Origin: Aestuariibius sp. HNIBRBA575
GTDB lineage: Bacteria; Pseudomonadota; Alphaproteobacteria; Rhodobacterales; Rhodobacteraceae
Length of the DNA stretch: 64,000 nt
NCBI RefSeq assembly: GCF_040932005.1
Contig: NZ_CP162414.1
Location: 523,501-587,500 of the forward strand
Reading direction: 5' to 3'
The position numbers and the translations under genes are program-made. The notes under the pieces are model-generated. The model saw only the letters and a list, made by a program, of their open reading frames with translations. It was not told where the DNA came from and made no database searches. Positions within the stretch are counted from its first letter, which is position 1; the number at the start of each line of letters is the position of its first letter. Below are positions 1 to 8,146 of this stretch, piece after piece.

Positions 1-1
1 G

Positions 2-859
2 GATCGGATCGAAGAGCTGATGCAAGAGGGTCGCATGGCCGAAGCCCAAGAGTTGATGGAACAGCTCAATGAGCTGATGCAAAACTTGGAAGTGGTGCAG
101 GACCCCAATGCCCAAGGCGGCCCAGGCCAGCAAAGCATGCAGGACCTAGCTGAAACCCTGCGTGATCAGCAGGGCCTGTCGGATGACGCATTCCGCGAGC
201 TGCAGGAACAGTTCAATCCCGGCAACCCGCAATCCCAGCCCCAACAGGGCGGCGATGGCGAGGGTGAGCAGGGCGAACAAGAAGGGCAGGGGCTTGGCCA
301 AGGGGACAATCCTGAGGGTGGCCAGCAAAATGACCAAGGTGCAGGCGGCGAAGGTGACCCGCAACAAAGTCTGGCTGACCGTCAACGGGCGCTACGAGGC
401 GAGTTGGACCGCCAGCGTGACGCATTGCCCAATTTAGGCGGTGAGGCCGCGGATGAGGCACGCGATGCGCTGGACCGCGCTGACGGGGCGATGGATCGCG
501 CCGAAGAAGCCCTGCGCCAAGGCGATTTGGCCGAAGCGATTGACCGTCAGGCCGAGGCACTCAACGCCTTGCGTGATGGGATGCGCAGTCTGGGCGACGC
601 GATCGCTGAAAATTCAGAGGATCAACCGGGCCAAGGCGGCGAAGATGGCGAACGCACCACACGCGCCCCCGGACAACGCGATCCGCTGGGACGTGAGCTG
701 GGCGAAAATGGGCAATTGGGCAGCGAAGACAATATGCTGCAACAAGACGTGCAACGCCGCGCCGAAGAACTGCTGGATGAAATTCGCCGCCGGTCATCGG
801 AACAAGACCGCCCCGAAGGCGAACGTAACTACCTGAAACGGCTGCTGGACCGGTTTTAG
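2..859 (+). CDS. DUF4175 (TIGR02302-like) family protein, C-terminal part
   Basis: The frame is open from the left edge, so the gene begins before the window and only the last 285 or so codons are here. The visible part is low-complexity and very rich in Gln, Gly, Glu and Asp, with helical stretches full of Ala, Arg and Glu (for example the EEALRQGDLAEAIDRQAEAL region). It ends in a basic tail, NYLKRLLDRF, typical of the C-terminus of the large alphaproteobacterial DUF4175 proteins. These have N-terminal membrane helices and a long soluble tail, and their function is not established. In related genomes this gene lies close to the zinc-ribbon/ftsEX cluster, as here. The family call rests on composition and context, not on the missing N-terminus. 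Confidence 0.75.
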   Translation, partial: DRIEELMQEGRMAEAQELMEQLNELMQNLEVVQDPNAQGGPGQQSMQDLAETLRDQQGLSDDAFRELQEQFNPGNPQSQPQQGGDGEGEQGEQEGQGLGQGDNPEGGQQNDQGAGGEGDPQQSLADRQRALRGELDRQRDALPNLGGEAADEARDALDRADGAMDRAEEALRQGDLAEAIDRQAEALNALRDGMRSLGDAIAENSEDQPGQGGEDGERTTRAPGQRDPLGRELGENGQLGSEDNMLQQDVQRRAEELLDEIRRRSSEQDRPEGERNYLKRLLDRF

Positions 860-875
860 GGATTGCTAGGAAAGG

Positions 876-1667
876 CTAAACCCCGCCGTTTCTTTTTTCC
901 TCGTTCTTAGATTGCAAAGTTTGGACCAGAAACAAGGCCATAGCCCCAGCTAGATTGACCGCCAGAGCGCTGTGACTCGGTTTGAAAGGAACGCGTGTGC
1001 GGCCCCCTGCATGTGCGTCGCCACCTTTATTCCGCCATACCCCGATATTTTGAACGACTTGATTACAGTTTCCTAAAATCTTTTTGATGACTTGTTCCTG
1101 ATGCTGCGATGGTGCGAGCTGCAATAAACTTGAAGCTTCCCCGTATAGTTTCGGTACATCCCAGTTAGTCCCCCACGTTTCACCGCAATCTTCGATAATG
1201 TGTTTGCAGACTTCTTCAAGAAGTGTGCTGGCGGCCGTCACAGCGCCTTCCGGGTCATTAGTCCGTCGCTCCAACGCTTTGGCCCAGGCGGCTTGGACGG
1301 CAGGAGCATCATAAGCATTTAAACCATCCGTAATCGTGGGGTCTGCTGCGCCTCCGCCCTCTTCTAAGAAAGTTAAAAGTGGAATGAAGGCTTCTTGAAC
1401 GTGACTTCGGCGTTTTGCCCATGAGCCCGGGCCACTTGCTACAGTGGACAATGCCGACCGAACTGAAGCTGCATCTTGTGAAGAACGCACAAAAGTCGGT
1501 AGAAGTTTCTTGCTTGCCGTATCTTCTATAAGTTTAAGTCTAACACTTTTATATTCAGCTTCGGAGCCACCTTCGGTCGTTAGACCAATGATATTGTTTT
1601 TAAGCAGCAACGCGCATTCCAAAAGGTCGTCAGGAATTTCTTGCGGGCTAAAACCATCGTAAGTCAT
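876..1667 (-). CDS. Abi_C-domain (abortive infection-like) protein
   Basis: The gene encodes 263 residues. The C-terminal half (about residues 138-250) matches the pattern of the abortive-infection C-terminal domain. It has a helical segment with DPEGAVTAASTLLEEVCKHI, then the hallmark RNKGGDAHAGG near residues 214-224, and a closing hydrophobic helix. The N-terminal half is not recognised. Abi_C proteins are associated with phage resistance in some bacteria, but the biochemical activity is unknown. The ATG at 1667 was chosen over the TTG two codons earlier; its Shine-Dalgarno site is weak. The gene looks AT-richer than its neighbours and sits alone between the DUF4175 gene and the zinc-ribbon gene, which are normally near each other. 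This suggests acquisition by transfer. A role in defence is inference. Confidence 0.7.
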   Translation of the reverse strand: MTYDGFSPQEIPDDLLECALLLKNNIIGLTTEGGSEAEYKSVRLKLIEDTASKKLLPTFVRSSQDAASVRSALSTVASGPGSWAKRRSHVQEAFIPLLTFLEEGGGAADPTITDGLNAYDAPAVQAAWAKALERRTNDPEGAVTAASTLLEEVCKHIIEDCGETWGTNWDVPKLYGEASSLLQLAPSQHQEQVIKKILGNCNQVVQNIGVWRNKGGDAHAGGRTRVPFKPSHSALAVNLAGAMALFLVQTLQSKNEEKRNGGV

Positions 1668-1839
1668 TTTCAATCCGATAAAAGCTTTTAGAAATTGGTC
1701 ATGGTATCAAAATAAGGGCAAGATCACCAATGCGTGACCTAGCTATATACCTGAAAACTTAAACAGAACAACATCGGTCGTTTTAGACTGCAAAGATGAA
1801 TTGGGCGACACTTTCTGCCAGTGGCGATGAGGTCACAAT

Positions 1840-1889
1840 GGAAAGCTGAGCATAAGGGCTTGGAGTTCCGCCTGAACCGTCAGCTTTCC
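1840..1889. repeat. 10-bp perfect inverted repeat with 30-nt loop
   Basis: GGAAAGCTGA at 1840-1849 is mirrored by TCAGCTTTCC at 1880-1889 in the gap upstream of the Abi_C gene. No coding frame is evident here. It could be part of a structured transcript, a degenerate repeat remnant or a regulatory site for the Abi_C gene. The rest of the 1668-1949 gap shows nothing else recognisable. Confidence 0.5.
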
Positions 1890-1921
1890 GTTCAATGCCT
1901 GACAAATAAATGCTGCAGGTT

Positions 1922-1951
1922 AAACTGCGTCCACTTTGGGCGCAGTTTTTT
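1922..1951. terminator. Rho-independent terminator, probably bidirectional
   Basis: The arm AAACTGCG plus T and CC pairs with GG, G and CGCAGTTT around an ACTTT loop. This makes an 11-bp stem with one G-T wobble, followed by T's on the plus strand. It abuts the stop codon of the leftward zinc-ribbon gene, whose transcript it would end, though the U-run on that strand is short. Confidence 0.55.
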
Positions 1952-2855
1952 ACTCTGTCACCTCAGCCGCAGGCTCCGCTTCTGATGGGGTGGCTTCTTC
2001 GACGCTGCTCATCAAGGATTGCATTTTCAGATCAAGCCATAGCCGGGCGGCGTCCACTTTTTCCACATAGGTGGTCAGGGCTGGGTCCAGCGCAGGGACC
2101 ATTTCGGCGATTTTCGGCTTTAACACATACAGCGCAAAGCCGATGATCGCGATCAGCACAATCAGGCTAAAGCCCCGGCGGAACCCGGATTTTTGCGCGA
2201 CGGCTTCGGCTTGGACCGCGTCCATAGCAGTGCCTTCGGATCGGTCAGCCGTGTTGCGTAGGGTCGAGTTGATTTCTTCGATATCGGGCAACAGATCGCG
2301 ACGCGATTCTGACAAATCCTCTGGGATGTCGGATTGTGCATCGACCATGTCCTGAACGCGGGATTTGTTGCGACTTGCGTCATCGCTGCGGGGGCGTTTG
2401 ACCGGGCTTGGCTCTTGGATGCCCAAATCGGGTTGGCTTTCTAGCCCACCGGATTTTTCAGCAGCGCGCACTTGTTCTTCATGGGCGGCTTCTTCGCGCA
2501 GAATATCTGTGACCTCGGGCGTCAGGTTGCGCCGCCGCGCCATGGCGGCCGCAGGAACAACCGGATCGGCGATGTCTTCTTGTTCGGGCTCTTCTGCTGG
2601 CGGGTCTGTTTCTGCTTTGGGTTCGGGGTCTGGTTCCGGTGCCGTGACAGGATCGTCACCCCCGTCTTGGGGCGTTTCGGCAGTGGTCGCATCAGGCGCG
2701 TCGACCTGTCCGATCTCTTCTGCCAGCACAGATGCGCCCGGCTGTTCAAACCAAGTGTGTCCGCAATTTGAACATTGAACGTCCCGCCCCGCTTCTGGGA
2801 CGACATCATCGGCGACTTCGTATTGAGCCCCGCAATTTGGACAAATTAGCCTCAT
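1950..2855 (-). CDS. Zinc-ribbon (MJ0042-type) single-pass membrane protein
   Basis: The gene encodes 301 residues. The N-terminus MRLICPNCGAQYEV continues to CSNCGHTW, giving a CxxC-x19-CxxC zinc ribbon of the MJ0042/zinc_ribbon_5 type. A long acidic, Pro/Glu/Asp-rich linker follows, then one hydrophobic segment (SLIVLIAIIGFALYVL) near residue 235 and a short C-terminal domain. The predicted topology is a cytoplasmic zinc ribbon on a membrane anchor. The start at 2855 puts the zinc ribbon at the very N-terminus and has AAAGGAC upstream; the open frame extends 21 codons further without support. It is divergent from ftsE, an arrangement common in this family of bacteria. The function is unknown. 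Confidence 0.85.
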   Translation of the reverse strand: MRLICPNCGAQYEVADDVVPEAGRDVQCSNCGHTWFEQPGASVLAEEIGQVDAPDATTAETPQDGGDDPVTAPEPDPEPKAETDPPAEEPEQEDIADPVVPAAAMARRRNLTPEVTDILREEAAHEEQVRAAEKSGGLESQPDLGIQEPSPVKRPRSDDASRNKSRVQDMVDAQSDIPEDLSESRRDLLPDIEEINSTLRNTADRSEGTAMDAVQAEAVAQKSGFRRGFSLIVLIAIIGFALYVLKPKIAEMVPALDPALTTYVEKVDAARLWLDLKMQSLMSSVEEATPSEAEPAAEVTE

Positions 2856-3032
2856 TACCCTGTCCTTTCTGCACGGTTCAGCGCAGAATACCCTGTGTTG
2901 TTTCCTATTGTGTAACAATCAAAATCGAAATCTCCAAGCGATTGCATGCAATTGGCCGCTTTACTGTGGCATGTGTGATTGAAACTACGCGCGCAAACGG
3001 GCAGAACAAAACAAAGCAGGAAGGGTATCCGC

Positions 3033-3707
3033 GTGATTGAGTTGGACAATGTCGCCTATTCTTATGGCGGAGGAGAGTTGTTTTCCAATCTCTCGTTGAC
3101 GTTAGCGCCGGGGTCATTTCATTTCCTGACCGGACCGTCTGGGGCGGGCAAAACCACGTTGCTGAAACTGTGTTACGGCGAATTGACCGCCACATCTGGC
3201 CAGGTGCGCCTGTTTGGCACCGACACCCGCGCCATGGATCGCGATCACGTGGCGCTGTTGAGGCGCAAGATTGGCGTGGTGCATCAGGATTGCCAATTTC
3301 TGGACCATTTGCCGATTTCTGAAAATATCGCATTGCCGCTGACCGTTGCCGGGCGCGGTGGTCAGGGGCTGGGCGATCTGCAGGATTTGATTGGCTGGGT
3401 CGGATTGTCTGCGCAGGCCAATCAATTGCCTCCGGAATTGTCGGGTGGGGAACGCCAGCGTGCCGCTTTGGCGCGCGCAGTGATCATGTCGCCGGACGTG
3501 ATTTTGGCGGATGAGCCCACGGGCAATGTCGATTGGGACATGTCACAACGGTTGCTGACATTGCTGGTGGAACTGAACCGGATGGGGAAAACCGTGCTGA
3601 TCGCGACCCATGACATGGCATTGATCCGCGCGGCCAAAGCGCAGGTTCAGTCGCGCGTATTGCGCCTGCAAAACCGGAAAATCACCATGGCGGGGGCGGA
3701 TCTATGA
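3033..3707 (+). CDS. ftsE: Cell division ATP-binding protein FtsE
   Basis: The gene encodes a 224-residue ABC ATPase. Walker A is GPSGAGKTT (about 34-42), the signature is LSGGERQ (about 136-142), and Walker B with the catalytic Glu is VILADEPTGNVD (about 156-167). The length is normal for FtsE. With FtsX it forms the membrane complex that couples septal cell-wall hydrolysis to division. The start is a GTG at 3033 preceded by AGGAAGGG; it gives the typical VIELDNV N-terminus, and the ATG 18 codons upstream is disfavoured. ftsX overlaps its end by 4 bp (ATGA). Confidence 0.95.
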   Translation: MIELDNVAYSYGGGELFSNLSLTLAPGSFHFLTGPSGAGKTTLLKLCYGELTATSGQVRLFGTDTRAMDRDHVALLRRKIGVVHQDCQFLDHLPISENIALPLTVAGRGGQGLGDLQDLIGWVGLSAQANQLPPELSGGERQRAALARAVIMSPDVILADEPTGNVDWDMSQRLLTLLVELNRMGKTVLIATHDMALIRAAKAQVQSRVLRLQNRKITMAGADL

Positions 3708-4609
3708 AACTGAACCCAGCGCGATTACTGGATGTGATGGCGGGTGATCCTCAGGCGGATCGCGCCGTGCCCCCCACCGGGTTCACCGCCCGATTGACGC
3801 TGTTTTCCGCAGGCGCAATGGCGTTTTTGGCGGTGTTTGCGCTGGCCTTGTCGATGGCAACGGGCCGGTTGGCGGATCGCTGGGCATCTGAACTGGCGCG
3901 GACATCGACGTTGCGCATTTCAGCCCCCGCAGATCAGGTCGACGCACAATTGCGCGCCGCAATTGCGGTGTTGGAAACCACCCCGGGGGTCGAAGTGGCC
4001 CGCCCGCTAAGCCCGGATGAACAAAAGGCATTGCTAGAGCCGTGGTTTGGCCCGGACCTGCCGCTGGACACGTTGCCGATCCCGCGATTGATCGAAATCA
4101 TCGAAACGGGGGACGGCTATGATGCAACCGGCCTGCGGGCGCGATTGCAGGCCGAAGTGCCCGGCGCCGTGTTGGACGATCACACCCGTTGGCGCGAACC
4201 TCTGGTTCATGCGGCTAACCGGCTGCGCAGTTTGGGGCTGATCGCGATTGTTCTGATCGCGGCGACCACAGCGGCGATGATCACATTGGCCGCACAGGCC
4301 GCATTGGCGGCAAATGCCCAAGTGATCCGTGTGATGCGACTGGTCGGCGCCCAAGATAGCTATATCGCCAAAGCGTTTATTCGGCGGTTCACATTGCGCG
4401 CAGCCCTTGGGGCGTTTGTGGGCATGATCTTAGGCTGCATCGCCATTCTGTTTCTTCCCAGCGCGGATGTGGCGGGTGGGTTTTTAACCGGCCTTGGCTT
4501 TCAGGGCGCACAATGGTTGTGGCCCCTTATCATTCCGATCCTCGCGGCGATCGTGGCGTTTTTTTCCACCCGTCATGCGGCGCTTAGAACCTTGAAAGAG
4601 CAATCATGA
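3704..4609 (+). CDS. ftsX: Cell division protein FtsX (permease-like)
   Basis: The gene encodes 301 residues. One N-terminal membrane helix (around 28-50) is followed by a periplasmic domain (about 55-170), then three more hydrophobic segments in the C-terminal half. This is the FtsX topology of four helices with an extracytoplasmic loop. It overlaps both ftsE upstream and the acyltransferase downstream by 4 bp, so the three are surely translated together. It partners with FtsE in regulating peptidoglycan hydrolases at the septum (family knowledge). Confidence 0.92.
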   Translation: MKLNPARLLDVMAGDPQADRAVPPTGFTARLTLFSAGAMAFLAVFALALSMATGRLADRWASELARTSTLRISAPADQVDAQLRAAIAVLETTPGVEVARPLSPDEQKALLEPWFGPDLPLDTLPIPRLIEIIETGDGYDATGLRARLQAEVPGAVLDDHTRWREPLVHAANRLRSLGLIAIVLIAATTAAMITLAAQAALAANAQVIRVMRLVGAQDSYIAKAFIRRFTLRAALGAFVGMILGCIAILFLPSADVAGGFLTGLGFQGAQWLWPLIIPILAAIVAFFSTRHAALRTLKEQS

Positions 4610-5343
4610 AATATGCAATTCAATGGCTTCGGTCCCTGATCTTTGTCGGGCAGATGTATTTTGTTCTGGCTGTGGTTGGCATTGTGTTTTTCCCTTGGGC
4701 GCTGGTGTCGCGCCATGGGGCGTTCGCGGCGGCGCATTTCTATTGTGCATGGGTCATGTGGACGGCGCGCTGGATGGTGGGCCTGAAAACCGAAGTGCGC
4801 GGCACCCCCCCGACAGATGAATGTATGATTGCCGCCAAACATCAAAGTTTTCTGGACATTATCATGATTTTCCACGCCGTGCCGCGCGGGAAATTCATCA
4901 TGAAGCGATCCCTGCTATGGACGCCGGTGATTGGGCAATATGGCCTACGGATGGGCTGTGTGCCGGTCAATCGCGGCAAACGCGCCCAGGCGATCAAAAA
5001 AATGGTTGCTGATGTGAATGCTGGCACTGCGCATCCGGGCCAGTTGATTATCTATTCCCAAGGCACCCGTGTCGCCCCCGGCGTCAAACGCCCCTACAAG
5101 GTGGGGACCGGTGTTTTGTACGAACAATTACAGCAGGATTGCGTGCCTGTGGCGTGTAATGTTGGCGTGTTTTGGCCCCGCACCGGGATTTACCGCAAAC
5201 CCGGAACGGCCGTTGTCGAATTCCTGCCGCGGGTGCCAGCGGGACAGGAACACCGTCAAATGCTTAAATCGCTGGAAAAGCTGGTTGAGGCCAAATCAAA
5301 TACGTTGATGCGCGAAGCTGGGTTTACCGATATCGAGGAGTAA
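4606..5343 (+). CDS. plsC: 1-acyl-sn-glycerol-3-phosphate acyltransferase
   Basis: The gene encodes 245 residues of the PlsC/lysophosphatidate acyltransferase family, which makes phosphatidate from lysophosphatidate at the inner membrane. There is an N-terminal hydrophobic segment, the HX4D motif as HQSFLD (79-84), and the acceptor-binding motif as YSQGTR. The usual Glu of the EGTR motif is Gln here, a variant worth noting. A later VACNVG-like block fits the family. It overlaps ftsX by 4 bp, linking lipid synthesis to the divisome operon as in related bacteria. Confidence 0.88.
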   Translation: MKYAIQWLRSLIFVGQMYFVLAVVGIVFFPWALVSRHGAFAAAHFYCAWVMWTARWMVGLKTEVRGTPPTDECMIAAKHQSFLDIIMIFHAVPRGKFIMKRSLLWTPVIGQYGLRMGCVPVNRGKRAQAIKKMVADVNAGTAHPGQLIIYSQGTRVAPGVKRPYKVGTGVLYEQLQQDCVPVACNVGVFWPRTGIYRKPGTAVVEFLPRVPAGQEHRQMLKSLEKLVEAKSNTLMREAGFTDIEE

Positions 5344-5346
5344 GTG

Positions 5347-5946
5347 GTGAAAAAGATTGAGACAATCGAAGCGCTAGAGGCGCTGTATGAACCTGCCGTC
5401 CCGGGATCCCTAAAGAAGGTCGCGCGACACATTACGCCGCTTTATCGCCAATGGATTGCTGCATCCAAGTTTTGCGTTCTGTCGACAATTGGCCCCGAAG
5501 GCACAGATGCAAGCCCGCGTGGCGACGATGGCCCTGTGGTGCTGGAACTGGACGAAAAAACCCTGGCCCTGCCGGATTGGCGGGGCAATAACCGCATGGA
5601 CAGCCTGCGCAATATCGTGCGCGATGGGCGCACCAGCCTGATGTTCATGGTGCCGGGGTGCAATAACGTGGTGCGCATCAATGGCACGGCGATTTTGACC
5701 GATGATCCTGCGATGACCAACCGGTTTGAACAGGCGGGCAAACATCCCAAAACGGTGATCCTGTTCAGCGTGGATGAAATCTATTTCCAATGCGCCAAGG
5801 CGATATTGCGATCACGACTTTGGACGGAAACGGACCGCCCAGTTGTGCCCACAGCAGGCCAATTCCTAAAAGAATTGGACGCGTTGTTTGATGGGGACAG
5901 CTACGATGCGGGATATGCCGAATATGCCAAGGGTCGGATGTGGTGA
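5347..5946 (+). CDS. Pyridoxamine 5'-phosphate oxidase-like FMN-binding protein
   Basis: The gene encodes about 199 residues with a split-barrel flavin-binding fold like the MSMEG_1061-type PPOX subfamily. Core stretches such as FCVLSTIGPEGTDASPRGD and LPDWRGNNRMDSLRNI are typical. Members bind FMN or F420 and reduce small molecules; the substrate is unknown. Two adjacent GTG codons (5344 and 5347) are possible starts. The GAGGAG at 5335-5340 is better spaced for 5347. The gene follows plsC after a 3-nt gap and is likely in the same operon. Confidence 0.82.
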   Translation: MKKIETIEALEALYEPAVPGSLKKVARHITPLYRQWIAASKFCVLSTIGPEGTDASPRGDDGPVVLELDEKTLALPDWRGNNRMDSLRNIVRDGRTSLMFMVPGCNNVVRINGTAILTDDPAMTNRFEQAGKHPKTVILFSVDEIYFQCAKAILRSRLWTETDRPVVPTAGQFLKELDALFDGDSYDAGYAEYAKGRMW

Positions 5947-6500
5947 AACGGATTGGTGCATTTTTGACCGGTGCGGCACTGTGTGGGGCGGTTCTGTTTG
6001 GGTATGACCGACTAACCACGCCTTCGGATTATGATGTCCTGCAGGCGGCGCTGTTTGGAAATTGCCTGCCTTATGTTGTTGAAAACAAACCCGCTTTTAC
6101 GCAGTTTGGGAATGACATTGACGCGGATCAATTGATTGTCATGTCCCCCGAAAACGCAGCACGGTTTCAGCATTATGCGGAATTTGCAGATCAACGATTT
6201 GAAGCAGTCTGGGGGCGTTCCCAAACCAATGAAACAACGCTTCGTGTGTGCCAGATAACAACGCGATATTTGCAGGGGCAGCCGGGCGGTTTTGACGTGC
6301 CTTCGGATATTTGGTTACCCCAAACCATCGAGCAACTAGCCGATTATGGTTTGGTTCCAGAAGAAACAGTTCTCACCGATGGCCGGCGCACTCTGGCGTT
6401 TACCAAATCGGGTGTCGCGGATTTAGCCGGGTTGCGCATGGTGTTTGTGGCGCAACCCGATTTGATTACCAATGTGGTGGTGGCTCAGGGCGTCGACTGA
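5943..6500 (+). CDS. Hypothetical secreted or membrane-anchored protein
   Basis: The gene encodes about 185 residues. The N-terminus VKRIGAFLTGAALCGAVLFGY is a signal peptide or membrane anchor; the rest is soluble and has no motif I recognise. The GTG at 5943 overlaps the stop of the preceding gene as GTGA, and a second GTG at 5940 is an alternative. It is the last gene of the ftsE-ftsX-plsC run and converges on accA with adjoining stops. Confidence 0.7.
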   Translation: MKRIGAFLTGAALCGAVLFGYDRLTTPSDYDVLQAALFGNCLPYVVENKPAFTQFGNDIDADQLIVMSPENAARFQHYAEFADQRFEAVWGRSQTNETTLRVCQITTRYLQGQPGGFDVPSDIWLPQTIEQLADYGLVPEETVLTDGRRTLAFTKSGVADLAGLRMVFVAQPDLITNVVVAQGVD

Positions 6501-7463
6501 TTACGCCGCCAGCCCTTTGGACCCGATATCCAGAAACTTCTTGCGGCGTTCGTCGCGGATTTTAGCGCCGGATTTTTCGGACATTTCCGCGATCAAAGCG
6601 CTGATTGTTTCACCCACAGATGCCATCGTCGCAGCCGGATCGCGATGTGCGCCACCTTTGGGTTCTGGGATGATCTGATCACACACACCCAGTTCCGTCA
6701 GATGCTGAGCGGTCAGGCGCAACGCTTCGGCGGCTTCGCGCATCTTTGCGGCGTCTTTCCACAGGATCGATGCGCAGCCTTCGGGGGAAATCACCGAATA
6801 AACCGAATGTTCCAGCATCGCGACTTTGTTGGCGGTGGCAAAGGCAACCGCGCCGCCGGATCCGCCTTCGCCGATCACAACACTGACCAATGGCACCTGA
6901 ATTTGCAGACATTTTTCGGTGCAGCGGGCAATCGCTTCGGATTGGCCGCGTTCTTCGGCACCTTTGCCGGGATAGGCACCCTGCGTGTCGATCAGGGTCA
7001 CAACCGGAATGCCAAACCGATCGGCGAGGTCCATCAAACGGATCGCTTTGCGATAGCCCTCGGGGCGGGCCATGCCGAAATTGCGCTGGATGCGGCTTTT
7101 GGTGTCGTGGCCCTTTTCGTGGCCGATTACCATCACCGGTGCGCCGTTCAAACGGGCCAGACCGCCCATGACGGCGTGATCATCCGCAAAGTTCCGATCC
7201 CCGGCCAGCGGCGTATATTCGGTGAACAACGCATCAATGTAATCTTTGCAATGGGGGCGGTCAGGGTGACGCGCCACCAGACATTTGCGCCACGCGGTCA
7301 GGTCACTATACATCGTGTCCAACATTTCAGCCGCTTTGGCATCCAGTGCCGCGGCCTCTTCTTCGATATCCATTTCTTCGTTAGATCTGGCCATGGCGCG
7401 CAGCTCGGCGGCTTTGCCTTCGATTTCGGCCAATGGTTTTTCAAAGTCGAGATAATTGGTCAT
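6501..7463 (-). CDS. accA: Acetyl-CoA carboxylase carboxyltransferase subunit alpha
   Basis: The gene encodes 320 residues, the normal length for AccA. It transfers the carboxyl group from biotin-BCCP to acetyl-CoA, the committed step of fatty-acid synthesis, in complex with AccD. Clear family stretches include [20 protein letters not shown] and [18 protein letters not shown], then [15 protein letters not shown]. The start at 7463 gives the canonical [11 protein letters not shown]; the open frame runs 15 codons further upstream without reason. It is a lone gene on this strand. Confidence 0.96.
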   Translation of the reverse strand: MTNYLDFEKPLAEIEGKAAELRAMARSNEEMDIEEEAAALDAKAAEMLDTMYSDLTAWRKCLVARHPDRPHCKDYIDALFTEYTPLAGDRNFADDHAVMGGLARLNGAPVMVIGHEKGHDTKSRIQRNFGMARPEGYRKAIRLMDLADRFGIPVVTLIDTQGAYPGKGAEERGQSEAIARCTEKCLQIQVPLVSVVIGEGGSGGAVAFATANKVAMLEHSVYSVISPEGCASILWKDAAKMREAAEALRLTAQHLTELGVCDQIIPEPKGGAHRDPAATMASVGETISALIAEMSEKSGAKIRDERRKKFLDIGSKGLAA

Positions 7464-7630
7464 CAACGCGTTCCTTACGATATCGGGTGATATATGACGT
7501 TGTGGCAACCTGTTTGCAACTCAGCTTGTGTTCCCAACGGGTGCTGTGCCTCACAAAGTCTGGAATTCCGTCCTTGATCGCGGTCCAGCGACCGGTCACT
7601 TTGGCGTCATCAATCTTAGGGAGACCCAAA

Positions 7631-8077
7631 ATGAATTTCAAACCACTTGCTTTTAGTTTGTTATGTGCCGTCGCACCGATGGCCACACCTGCCTTTGCCC
7701 AAGATGTCAATTTCGGCAATGATGACGGCGAGTGGGCCCGGGATGGGGAATGTGATGACCGCCGTTTTGTCGGCCCCGGCATGGCCTCTGGTCTGAGCTG
7801 GGTTTATGTGGGCATGGATGCCACCGATTGTCGGGCGGCCTATGATGCGGGGGAGGTGCGGTTGTGGAACAGCGCCGATTCCCATGCGGCCACGACCTGT
7901 GCGGCGATTGATTTTGGCAATGATTTGGGCGCTTATCCCCAAGATGGCGAATGTGATGACATCCGGTTTGAGGGCCCGTCGACGGCTTCATCTCTGGATC
8001 CTGCGAACTTGGGGGGGGACGCCACGGATTGCACGCGGCTATGTGCGTTCGGGGTTATTTCCCTGCGCGATTACTGA
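7631..8077 (+). CDS. Secreted protein with two Cys-containing DGECDD repeats
   Basis: The gene encodes 148 residues. A clean signal peptide ends at AFA-QD near residue 23. Two tandem units follow, each with a FGND-x2-G start, DGECDD, RF-x-GP and ending in DATDC. The paired Cys in each unit suggest one disulfide per repeat in the periplasm. The same unit is common in Rhodobacteraceae secreted proteins, sometimes beside trypsin-like domains; no function is established. ATG 7631 has GGGAGACC upstream and gives the signal peptide directly. Confidence 0.8.
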   Translation: MNFKPLAFSLLCAVAPMATPAFAQDVNFGNDDGEWARDGECDDRRFVGPGMASGLSWVYVGMDATDCRAAYDAGEVRLWNSADSHAATTCAAIDFGNDLGAYPQDGECDDIRFEGPSTASSLDPANLGGDATDCTRLCAFGVISLRDY

Positions 8078-8146
8078 TCCGATCATTTCAGCAAGACATG
8101 TTAATTGGGCTTACGTCACAACGGCCTCATCAAACAGGAGAATGTG

